The notes beneath the pieces were generated by a model that searched no databases, was not told where the DNA came from, and saw nothing but the letters and a program-made list of their open reading frames with translations. This document shows positions 51,478 through 58,998 of a stretch of 64,000 nt of DNA, in pieces. Positions within the stretch are counted from its first letter, which is position 1. Every line of letters begins with the position of its first letter. The stretch spans positions 62,001 through 126,000 of the forward strand of contig NZ_BMOC01000003.1 of the NCBI RefSeq assembly GCF_014646875.1, written 5' to 3'. This stretch comes from Halobellus salinus. GTDB lineage: Archaea > Halobacteriota > Halobacteria > Halobacteriales > Haloferacaceae. Both the position numbers and the translations under genes were made by a program.

Positions 51478-52632
51478 CTACAGCCCCAACGCCTCGCCCG
51501 CGACGGTCGTCTTCTGGATCTCCGAGGTCCCGCCGATGATCGAGAGGATGCGGGCGTCGCGGTAGTACCGCTCCAGGGGGTAGTCGGTCCGGTAGCCCTT
51601 GCCGCCGTAGATCTGCATCGCGTTGCGGGCGCAGAACTCCGCGGCGTCGCTGGCGGTGAACTTCGCCCGCGAGGACGCCCGAGTGTCGCCCTCACCGTCG
51701 GCGATCCGGACCGCAGAGCCGTACACCAGACTCCGCGCGGACTCGAGGCGTGAGTCCATCTCCGCCACCAACACCTGGACCGCTTGGTACTCGCCGACGG
51801 GCTTGCCGCCCTGCTCGCGGTCGCCGGCGTAGTCGACCGCTTGCTGGAAGGCGGCCCGGCCGATCCCACACCCGATCGCGCCCAGTCCCGTCCGGGCCAT
51901 GTCGATCGTGCCCATCGCGATCCGGAAGCCCTGGCCGATCGACCCCAGGAGCGCGTCGGCGTCGACCGCGACATCGTCGAGCGTCGAGTCGCCGGTCACG
52001 TGGCCGTGCATCCCGAGGTACTCCCCGCGGTCGAAGGTGAACCCCTCGACGTCGTCGGGGTTCGGCACCAGGAAGACGCTCACGCCGTGGGAGTCGTCGG
52101 GTTGGGGGCGCTTCCGGGCGACCACCAGGTGGACGTCGGCGACGCCGGCGTTCGTCCCGAACGATTTCTCGCCCGAGAGCCGGTAGCCGTCGTCGGTCGC
52201 CTCCGCGACGGTGCCGAGCTCCGTCGGCGACGACCCCGCGCCGGGTTCGGTCAAAAGCATCGCGCCGACCGACTCGCCGGAGACCATCTTCGGGAGCAGG
52301 CGGTCCTTCTGGGCGTCGGTCCCGAAGTTCAGGACCGGCAGCGTCGCGAACGTGTGGCCCTGGATGGTCTCGGCGACCGCGGCGCTCTCGGCGGCGACGC
52401 GTTCGAGCGCCAGACAGTACGAGACGAAATCGCCGCCGAGTCCGCCGTACGCCTCGGGGACTACGATCCCGAGCAGTCCGGCGTCGCCCGCGGCCTCGAC
52501 GACGTCGCGGGGGAACTCCCGGCTCCGTTCGATCTCCTCGGTTCGGGGCGCGAGCGTCTCCTCGACGAAGGAATCGGTGCGGTCGAGAACGTCGTAGTGC
52601 TCCTCGGAGAGGGCACGGTCGAGTAACGTCAT
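51478..52632 (-). CDS. Acyl-CoA dehydrogenase with altered catalytic base positions
   Basis: 384-residue flavoenzyme of the ACAD fold. LLTEPGAGSSPTELGTVAE and KSFGTNAGVADVHLVVA are FAD/substrate segments, and MQIYGGKGYRTDYPLERYYR is the C-terminal domain. The usual catalytic Glu (EGTxxIQ) is replaced by IGGTSEIQ, and the alternative Glu of the isovaleryl type (LDLER) is replaced by IDMAR. Either another residue acts as base or the enzyme has a different reaction. It is 49 nt after the MBL gene. Confidence 0.85.
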   Translation of the reverse strand: MTLLDRALSEEHYDVLDRTDSFVEETLAPRTEEIERSREFPRDVVEAAGDAGLLGIVVPEAYGGLGGDFVSYCLALERVAAESAAVAETIQGHTFATLPVLNFGTDAQKDRLLPKMVSGESVGAMLLTEPGAGSSPTELGTVAEATDDGYRLSGEKSFGTNAGVADVHLVVARKRPQPDDSHGVSVFLVPNPDDVEGFTFDRGEYLGMHGHVTGDSTLDDVAVDADALLGSIGQGFRIAMGTIDMARTGLGAIGCGIGRAAFQQAVDYAGDREQGGKPVGEYQAVQVLVAEMDSRLESARSLVYGSAVRIADGEGDTRASSRAKFTASDAAEFCARNAMQIYGGKGYRTDYPLERYYRDARILSIIGGTSEIQKTTVAGEALGL

Positions 52633-52681
52633 ACCTGCGTTGGCGTCGCGCGGGGACTTATGTATACCGTGACGGGCGGGA

Positions 52682-53713
52682 CTACAGCGGTCCGAATCGG
52701 AGGCCGTCCCCGCCGGAGTCGATGTCGAGGGTCCGCCGCGCCCGAACGTACCGGTCGGGCGCCTCACCGACGCGCTCGGCGAAGCCGTGGTCGGCCGCGA
52801 AGGCGAGGTGTGCCGCTGCCTCCCCGGCGCCCATCTTGGCGTGGATCCCTGCCATCTCCCCAAACAGGTCGTTTGCGACCGCCCACGGCGTCGGTCCCGG
52901 TTCACCGTCGTCGGTATTGTCCCCGGGGTCGGGCAGCGCCGCGACCGCGTCGAGGGTCCGGTCGGCGTGGTGGTCCCGGATCGTCCGGATCCGATCCGGC
53001 AGGTCGACCGTCGGCCCGTGGCCGGGGTAGGCGTCCGGGGGTGCTGCCGCCTCCGACCCGGTGTCCCCGCCGAATCGCTCCACCAGCTCGTCGAGCGTGT
53101 CGAGGTACGTCGACAGCGCCGCGTCGAGCCGCGTGTCGCTGCCGCCGACGTTCGGCGTGTACGTCGGCAGGACCGCGTCGCCGACGAGCAGCGCGTCGTC
53201 CGCCAGAAGCGCGAGGTGACCCGCGGTGTGGCCAGGGGTGTGGACGGCCTCCGCGCCCGCCACCGACTCGCCGTCGGTGACGGCGCTGACCGGACAGGCG
53301 TCCGGCATCGGCGAGGGAGTGTCGCCGTCGACGATGTCTGCGACCGTCGCGTCGGGAACGCCCCACGCCCGGAGCCGTCGGGCGTCGCGGTCGAGGCGGC
53401 GCTCCCGCTCGGCGGCGTAGTCGGCCACAAGCGGGGCATCGTTCTCGTGGAGTACCAGTTCGGCGTCGGCGGCCGCCGCCAGCCTGGGCGCCACCCCGGC
53501 GTGGTCGGCGTGCCAGTGGGTGACCGCGACCGTCCCTATGGCGTCGACCGGCAGCCCCGCCGCAGCGAGTCCGTTTGTCAGCGTCTCCCACGGCGCCTCC
53601 CCCGGTGGCCCGGGGTCGACGACGAGCCCGCGGTCCGGGAGGACATAGGTGCTGTTTTCTCCCTCGGGGCTGGCAGCGGTGTGGGCGATCCGTTGGACTG
53701 TTGTGCTCGACAT
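52682..53713 (-). CDS. Metallo-beta-lactamase-fold hydrolase
   Basis: 343 residues. VTHWHADHAGVAP is the HxHxDH metal motif (about residue 65), with HTPGHTAGHLAL, VGDAVLP and YPGHGP providing the other ligands. The LACTB2/glyoxalase-II-like pattern with a C-terminal helical domain is visible. In this operon it may hydrolyse a CoA thioester or lactone. It starts 3 nt after the stop of the UbiD-like gene. Confidence 0.86.
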   Translation of the reverse strand: MSSTTVQRIAHTAASPEGENSTYVLPDRGLVVDPGPPGEAPWETLTNGLAAAGLPVDAIGTVAVTHWHADHAGVAPRLAAAADAELVLHENDAPLVADYAAERERRLDRDARRLRAWGVPDATVADIVDGDTPSPMPDACPVSAVTDGESVAGAEAVHTPGHTAGHLALLADDALLVGDAVLPTYTPNVGGSDTRLDAALSTYLDTLDELVERFGGDTGSEAAAPPDAYPGHGPTVDLPDRIRTIRDHHADRTLDAVAALPDPGDNTDDGEPGPTPWAVANDLFGEMAGIHAKMGAGEAAAHLAFAADHGFAERVGEAPDRYVRARRTLDIDSGGDGLRFGPL

Positions 53714-53716
53714 CGC

Positions 53717-55234
53717 TCAGGCACTCCCGTCGGCGCCTCTGTCGTGTGTCGGGTCGTCTCCGGGGCCGTGGTCGAACCCCAACTCCGACCAGTCCGCGCG
53801 CACTGCCTCCCGGATCTCCTCGGGATACGTCGCCTCGAAGGTGACTCGCGGCGCGATGTACTCCTCGTCCCACCGGGGATCCCACGCGGCGTCGACGTAC
53901 ATGTTCGAGCCGGTCGCGCCGTCCCGCCGGTAGTGAGGCGCCCGGGCCGCGGGCGCCTCCGGATCGGAGAACTCCCAGTCGTTGGCGGGGTGGGCTTTCA
54001 CCCAGACGTCGTCGAACGCCCGACCCAGATCCATCGGCGGCGTCTCGGTGTCGAGGATGACCACCTTGTCGAACAGTCGCGAGAACGAGAAGAGGGTGTT
54101 TGCGAGCTGCCACTCGAAGCCGGCGTAGAGAACGTCGCTCGCCACCAGACAGATTCCCAGGCCCGCCTCGACGGGGAGCGCGAGCCACTCCGCGGGCGCG
54201 ACGCCCCAGTAGTTGTTCACCCGACCGTAGAGCCGCGCCGACTCGGTGGTCGACAGGAGGTGTCGGCCGTCGGCCATCGGCGCGCCGGTCGGCGCGAACG
54301 GGACGACCGGGTCCTCGCGGACCCGGACGCGGTTCACGCGGGCACGGAGCGTGGCGGTGGCGACGGCGCGCTCCCACGGCGACGGCGGCCCCGACGGCCG
54401 GCGGTCGGGCGTCGAAACCGACGCGGGCGCGCCGGAGACCGTCGCTTCGATCACCACCTCGCTCGCCGCAGGCACCGCCCCCGCAGGAGTCGGGGCGATG
54501 TCGACCGGCCCCAAGGCATCGGCGATACTGGGCGCGCCCGCAACCTGGGACTCCCCCAGCCACCGCATTGTCGCCCCGAACAGCGCCGCTGGCGGTGTCC
54601 CGAGTGCGATCGTCACCCGGGTTCCCTCGGGCGTGCTGCCCGCCGGTGCGGGAACCGAGAGCCGGAGGCCGTCGCTGCCGTGGACGGAGCCGCGGACCGG
54701 GACCCACCGCACTGCGCCGGGGTCCGTCCGGCTGTCCTCGGGGACCGCTGCGGGCAACGACCCGCTCGCGGCGGCGGCGCCGTCCCCGACTGCGGCCGCC
54801 GGGACCGCCGCGACGCCGAGGGTGAGCGTCGGTACGTCGGCGTCGCCGACCGCCGGCAGCCCCAGCGTGCGGAGGTCAGCGTCGGTCGTCGCCACCGGGT
54901 GGTCGACCGGCTCCGGGTCGGAGCCGCCGCGCCGGGCCGCCACTAACGCGTCGAGCACATCGAGGTACGCGGCGTCGTGGCCCACCCCGAGCGCGCTACC
55001 GGTCCGCGACCACGGCTCCCGCGATCGGACCGAGAGCCGGTCCGGGCCGCCGAACGCCCCGCCGACCAGGGTGGCGCGCCCGCCGGTGTCGGCCAGACGG
55101 ACCGCGGGGGCGTTCGTCCGGGCGGCTTCCCCCGCGACTGCGGCTGCGGTGTCGGCCCAGTGGACCCGCTCGTTGACGGTCGCGAGGTCACTCGCGGCGT
55201 CGAGTCGGTCGAGGTGAGTCCGGAGGTCACTCAC
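53717..55234 (-). CDS. UbiD-family protein, degenerate (decarboxylase-like)
   Basis: 505 residues. The fold pattern of UbiD is recognisable (VPVRGSVHGSDGLRLSV, RVNRVRVREDPVVPFAPTG, a C-terminal DVWVKAHPANDWEF region). The catalytic EGPFGE segment is absent, replaced by a PSGPPSPW stretch, so no prFMN-type E-R-E site is seen. It starts with GTG and overlaps the next UbiD gene by 8 nt. It may form a pair with that protein, with one subunit inactive. Confidence 0.72.
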   Translation of the reverse strand: MSDLRTHLDRLDAASDLATVNERVHWADTAAAVAGEAARTNAPAVRLADTGGRATLVGGAFGGPDRLSVRSREPWSRTGSALGVGHDAAYLDVLDALVAARRGGSDPEPVDHPVATTDADLRTLGLPAVGDADVPTLTLGVAAVPAAAVGDGAAAASGSLPAAVPEDSRTDPGAVRWVPVRGSVHGSDGLRLSVPAPAGSTPEGTRVTIALGTPPAALFGATMRWLGESQVAGAPSIADALGPVDIAPTPAGAVPAASEVVIEATVSGAPASVSTPDRRPSGPPSPWERAVATATLRARVNRVRVREDPVVPFAPTGAPMADGRHLLSTTESARLYGRVNNYWGVAPAEWLALPVEAGLGICLVASDVLYAGFEWQLANTLFSFSRLFDKVVILDTETPPMDLGRAFDDVWVKAHPANDWEFSDPEAPAARAPHYRRDGATGSNMYVDAAWDPRWDEEYIAPRVTFEATYPEEIREAVRADWSELGFDHGPGDDPTHDRGADGSA

Positions 55235-56777
55235 CTGAGGTCACCCCCGGATCGCGGTCGACCCCGGCGCGGTCGAGCACCGACCGCGCGCGTTCCCGCA
55301 GCGCACCGTCTCCGCCTGCCGACTCCGACACGCCCGACTCACCGTTCGAGGTGGCGTCGATGTACGCCTTCGCGGTCTTGGATTTGGAGGTCCCCGTCTC
55401 AACGTCGCCCTTCTCTTCGGGGGTCTGATAGATGTTCAACGGCACCTTCGGCATCGTCTCGGCGCCGAACTGGTGGAAGTCAGAATCGGGGTCGGCGTGG
55501 AGCGCGAGCGCCTCAACAACGTCCCGCGTCGATAGCGGATCAACGTCGGCATCAACGAACACGAAGAAATCAACGTGTAGCATCCCCCACGTTGTGAAGA
55601 TGAAGTTCGCGAGTTCGTGGAGGTAGCCCGGCCGCGGGACGTCCGTCGAAACAACGTACACCGACCGCGGGGTGAACCGCCACGGAACGCACTTTTCGAC
55701 GTCATATCCGGCCGCTCGGAGCCCCAGTGTGGCGTCCGGCCCGGTGCACGCCACCTCGGTCGTGGAAGTGGTGTTCAGCGAGTAGCCGACGCCCGAACCT
55801 TCCACGCAGAATGGGATCAGCGGGTCCTCACGGTGGGTGACCGCGTCGACGCGGAGCACCGGCATCGACCGCCGCGGGCCGTGCATGTACCCGAAGTAGT
55901 CGCCGAACGGTCCCTCGTCCAGCCGCTCGCCCGGGATGATTCGGCCCTCAATCACCAGTTCAGCGCTCGCGGGGACTTTGAGGTCGTTCGTGGTGCACTC
56001 GACGAGTTCGACGGGGTCGCCCTTCAGCCCACCCGCGAACGCCGCCTCGTCGCTACCGGTGGGGATCCACATCGACGCGGTGAACTGCGCGGCTGGCTCG
56101 ACCCCCACGGCCAACGCGACGGGCATCGGCTCCTCGCGCCGCTCGTACCGGTAATAAAACAGGTTCGGGGTCTGCTCACCCGCCAGCAGCAGGACGCTCG
56201 CGCGGGCGCCGTCCTGGATCATGGCGCGGTGGGCCGACCAGTCGGTCCACGAGGAGTCGGGGTCGGGCGCCACCATCGTGTGGAGGTTGGAGTAGCGCCC
56301 GCCGTCGGCGGCGTGGATGTAGGGCCAAGGGAACGAAAAGAGGTCCACGTCGGCGCCGCGGCGGATCACCGCCTTGCAGGCGGCGTCGGTGGCGTCGACT
56401 TCGACCGGGGCGACCGGGTTCCGGAGCCGCTCCATCACCGTCCGGTAGTACTCCTCGCCCGAGAGGTCCGGGGGGAGTCCGAGCGCTCGCGCCGGGCGAT
56501 CCCACGGCCGACCCCGGGTGCCGCGGTATGGGTCACCCACCAGCCGCGCGGGGACCTGGCAGTCGGTGACCGACTCGAAGACGGGGACGCGGTCGTCGCG
56601 GTCGTTCGCAAGCATCGTGATCGCGCTTGCCTCGAGATTCCAGGAGACTCTGGCGCCGATCCGGTTGAGTTCCTCTGCGGCGTCTATCATCCCGAGGTAG
56701 TCTCGGAAGCTGTCAGCCGGGACGTTGGGGGCGCCGCCATCGGTCACGGGACCACCACCCCGTCGCTTACGGGTCAC
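55227..56777 (-). CDS. UbiD-family (de)carboxylase
   Basis: 516 residues. YSNLHTMVAPDPDSSWTDWS and the DEGPFGDYFGYMHGP loop (about residue 289) correspond to the prFMN-binding and catalytic segments. The first Glu is kept but the second Glu of E-G-P-F-G-E is Asp. VTHREDPLIPFCVEG follows as in the family. Relatives decarboxylate or carboxylate aromatic acids or phenols using prenylated FMN; no UbiX (prenyl transferase) gene is in the window. GTG start overlaps the upstream gene stop (GTGA). Confidence 0.83.
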   Translation of the reverse strand: MTRKRRGGGPVTDGGAPNVPADSFRDYLGMIDAAEELNRIGARVSWNLEASAITMLANDRDDRVPVFESVTDCQVPARLVGDPYRGTRGRPWDRPARALGLPPDLSGEEYYRTVMERLRNPVAPVEVDATDAACKAVIRRGADVDLFSFPWPYIHAADGGRYSNLHTMVAPDPDSSWTDWSAHRAMIQDGARASVLLLAGEQTPNLFYYRYERREEPMPVALAVGVEPAAQFTASMWIPTGSDEAAFAGGLKGDPVELVECTTNDLKVPASAELVIEGRIIPGERLDEGPFGDYFGYMHGPRRSMPVLRVDAVTHREDPLIPFCVEGSGVGYSLNTTSTTEVACTGPDATLGLRAAGYDVEKCVPWRFTPRSVYVVSTDVPRPGYLHELANFIFTTWGMLHVDFFVFVDADVDPLSTRDVVEALALHADPDSDFHQFGAETMPKVPLNIYQTPEEKGDVETGTSKSKTAKAYIDATSNGESGVSESAGGDGALRERARSVLDRAGVDRDPGVTSGE

Positions 56778-57319
56778 TCCTCGCGACCCCCGCCGAGCCG
56801 GATCTCCGCCTCCTCGCGTTCGCGCTCGGTCCGGAGTTCGACGTACCGGTCAACCAGCCCGGGCCGGGTCTCCGAGAGGTGCTCCCCCAACAGCGACCGG
56901 ATCGCAGTCGAGACCGAGTCGTACTCGCCGGTCTCGACCAGGTATGAGACCAGTGTCTTCACGTCCGCACCGCGGGCGGTCAGCACGTTCGACCCCTCGC
57001 GGCTCCGCTCGAAACAGGCCGCCAGCGTCGCCTCGTCGACGGTGGGCTCGGAGATGTCGGCCTCGATGATCTCGATGTACCACCGCTCCTCGCGGTTTTC
57101 GTGCGGCCCACGGAGGATGGTCAGCGGATCGGGATCGTCGAGTTCGGCGGCCTCGCGCGCGATCCGCGCTCGGGTGGTGAAGATGTGTTTGGTCTCCTGG
57201 TCGGTCACCTGGAGTGAGATCTCGCCGGCGGTGTCGGCGGGCAGGTGGTCCTCGGAGGTGATATACTGGTCGCTCACGGACCCATCCCCTCGTGACCGGC
57301 CAGCGTGTTCATACGCCAC
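56774..57319 (-). CDS. Unassigned protein with ribbon-helix-helix-like C-terminus
   Basis: 181 residues. I do not recognise the N-terminal ~120 residues. The segment VETGEYDSVSTAIRSLLGEH (about residues 130-150) looks like the helix-turn-helix part of a ribbon-helix-helix (CopG-like) domain. A charged helix rich in Arg/Glu ends the protein. A TTTTATACT box about 22 nt upstream supports GTG at 57319; another GTG at 57277 would begin VSDQYITSED. First gene of the ubiD-ubiD-MBL-ACAD set, so it could be its regulator. Confidence 0.55.
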   Translation of the reverse strand: MAYEHAGRSRGDGSVSDQYITSEDHLPADTAGEISLQVTDQETKHIFTTRARIAREAAELDDPDPLTILRGPHENREERWYIEIIEADISEPTVDEATLAACFERSREGSNVLTARGADVKTLVSYLVETGEYDSVSTAIRSLLGEHLSETRPGLVDRYVELRTEREREEAEIRLGGGREE

Positions 57320-57379
57320 AGTCCGAACGCGGACAAGTATAAAACCTTCCCGACTGGCCCTGTCGCTCCCACCGGGGCG

Positions 57380-57580
57380 CTACCACCCGTCGAACTTGTC
57401 GCGCCGGTACAGGTCGATCCCGCGGACCGTCGACCGGTCCTGGGCGGCGGCGAACGCGACGGCGTCGGCAACCGCTTCGGGGGCGGTCACCCCGCCCGAC
57501 TCGACCCGCCCCTCGGAGGAGTCACGCTCCTCGCTTGCGAACTCCGTCCGCACGGAGGGAGTTGCGTGCTCGGCCGCTCT
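57380..57580 (-). pseudogene. C-terminal remnant of a short-chain dehydrogenase gene
   Basis: Reading the minus strand, the frame gives SVRTEFASEERD...SGGVTAPEAVADAVAFAAAQ and ends RRDKFDGW at the stop 57380-57382. This is the typical end of SDR proteins (PGxVxTEF, then a PEDVADAV helix and a C-terminal strand). No upstream part, NAD-binding motif or start is present, because the thioesterase stop lies directly before it. Confidence 0.72.
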
Positions 57581-58441
57581 CTACGGCTCGAACGCCGCCA
57601 CCATCTCGTCGGTGTAGGTCGTCGGGTCCCCCTCGCGGTCGAAACACCCGTATTCGGTGACCCCCTCGATGCGGATCTCCCCGTCGGTCCGGAAGGTGTG
57701 GTCGACCCTGATCGCCTCGTCGGTCACCGACCGCACGTCGGTCGTGACCGACAGCGTCGAATCGAACTCGACCGTCGAAGTGAACTCCCAGTGCCACGCG
57801 CGGAGTCGGAACGGCTGCTTCTCACCGGCAATCTCGGCCGGGTCGAGCCCCGCGTCGGCGAGAAAGGACTCGAGCGCGACAGCTGCAAAGCGAGGGTACT
57901 CCTCGAAGTACGCCAACTCCGAGCCCTCGATGTGCGGGCTGTGGATGCGGAAGGCATCCTCAAACGTCGGGTGGTCGTCGCCGGCCGCCCCGTTCTCGCG
58001 GGGCGTGTCGTTGTCGGCCGGCCCCGGGTTGACGTCGCGGGAGGCGTGATCCGCCCGTAGCCGGTCGCGTACCCCGTCCGGAAGCGGGAGCGCCCCGCCG
58101 TCGGGTGCGATCGTCACGTGCGTCATGCGGGCGGTCGAGAACGGCTCCCCGTCGGCGTCCACGACGTCGTAGACCAGCTCCAAACTGGAGTCACCGACGC
58201 GTGTGGGGGTCACCGCGACCGAGACGGTGTCCCCGAACGTCGGGTATCGGTGGATGGTCGTGTCGACGCCGACCGGCGCGTAGGGGATGGCGCCGTCGGC
58301 AACGAGGTCCTCGAACCCGTAGTCAACCGCGGTCGCGAGTTCCTGCGTCGAGACGAGTTGCCAATCGAAGATGGTGGCGCCGTGAACCAGCGGGCCGGCC
58401 AGTTCCCCGAACCGCACCGGGTGGTCGCGGATGGTTCGCAT
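57581..58441 (-). CDS. Acyl-CoA thioesterase, double hotdog (4HBT/FatA-like)
   Basis: 286 residues in two hotdog halves. The first has AVDYGFEDLVADGAIPYAPV, the second RLRAWHWEFTSTVEFDST and VRVDHTFRTDG-like strands. The Asp/Glu-Asn/His pairs expected for fatty acyl-ACP/CoA thioesterases are not easy to verify by eye. ATG at 58441 begins MRTIRDHPVRF. A CCTAAAC box is about 30-40 nt upstream. It follows the SDR remnant and may release a free acid from CoA. Confidence 0.72.
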   Translation of the reverse strand: MRTIRDHPVRFGELAGPLVHGATIFDWQLVSTQELATAVDYGFEDLVADGAIPYAPVGVDTTIHRYPTFGDTVSVAVTPTRVGDSSLELVYDVVDADGEPFSTARMTHVTIAPDGGALPLPDGVRDRLRADHASRDVNPGPADNDTPRENGAAGDDHPTFEDAFRIHSPHIEGSELAYFEEYPRFAAVALESFLADAGLDPAEIAGEKQPFRLRAWHWEFTSTVEFDSTLSVTTDVRSVTDEAIRVDHTFRTDGEIRIEGVTEYGCFDREGDPTTYTDEMVAAFEP

Positions 58442-58621
58442 AGAACCCGGGTTTGCTACCCCGACGTAAGCCGGTTTAGGTGTCGGCAAACGCGCCGCTC
58501 GGGGGGACGCCCACCGCACCGGGCCGGCGGCGTGCCCCCCATGGCGGAACGCGACGAGGATGCACGGAGAGATCTGTTCTGTGAGCAAGTAATATAATTA
58601 ACGTGTTAATAAACTATTTCT

Positions 58622-58735
58622 GTTGCGTTGCGCTGTTTTTGTTGCGTTGCTCTGTTTCCGTTTCGTTACTATTTTTTTGCTGTGTGACTCTGTTCCCGTC
58701 GCATTGCTCCGTTCTTGCTGCGTTGCTCTGTTACG
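58622..58735. repeat. Six degenerate 19-bp tandem units, T-rich
   Basis: Exactly 19-bp periodic from 58622: GTTGCGTTGCGCTGTTTTT, GTTGCGTTGCTCTGTTTCC and four diverged units to 58735. Consensus G(T/C)TGCGTTGCTCTGTT plus three variable bases. It lies in the 557-bp intergenic region between the thioesterase and the coiled-coil gene. Confidence 0.85.
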
Positions 58736-58807
58736 GTTCTGTGATCCCTGATTTCGATTTGGCCAGTGGATATTATATATTTATAACATCACTACACGAG
58801 AAATATT

Positions 58808-58837
58808 GTCATTATTTCATAAGTCATTATTTCATAA
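58808..58837. repeat. 15-bp perfect direct tandem duplication
   Basis: GTCATTATTTCATAA at 58808-58822 and again at 58823-58837, in an AT-rich stretch. Confidence 0.9.
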
Positions 58838-58869
58838 AAGAAGCCAAATATTCAGTCGGTCCAACCGGG

Positions 58870-58925
58870 CTCGAGAGGGGGTCCAGTCACTCGAGAGGGG
58901 GTCCAATCACTCGAGACGGGCCCTG
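58870..58925. repeat. 20-bp tandem repeat, two units plus partial third
   Basis: CTCGAGAGGGGGTCCAGTCA at 58870-58889 and the same with one base changed at 58890-58909, then CTCGAGACGGGCCC at 58910-58923. Located 40-130 nt upstream of the TATA box of the coiled-coil gene. Confidence 0.88.
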
Positions 58926-58966
58926 ACCGACTGTGTCGCTGCGGACCCACAGTACTCCGCCCGGTC

Positions 58967-58976
58967 CTTTTATATG
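58967..58976 (+). promoter_or_regulatory. TATA box of the coiled-coil gene
   Basis: CTTTTATATG centred 28 nt before ATG 58999, consistent with a leaderless transcript. Confidence 0.7.
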
Positions 58977-58998
58977 ACGTGTTCGGGTACAGGGCGCT

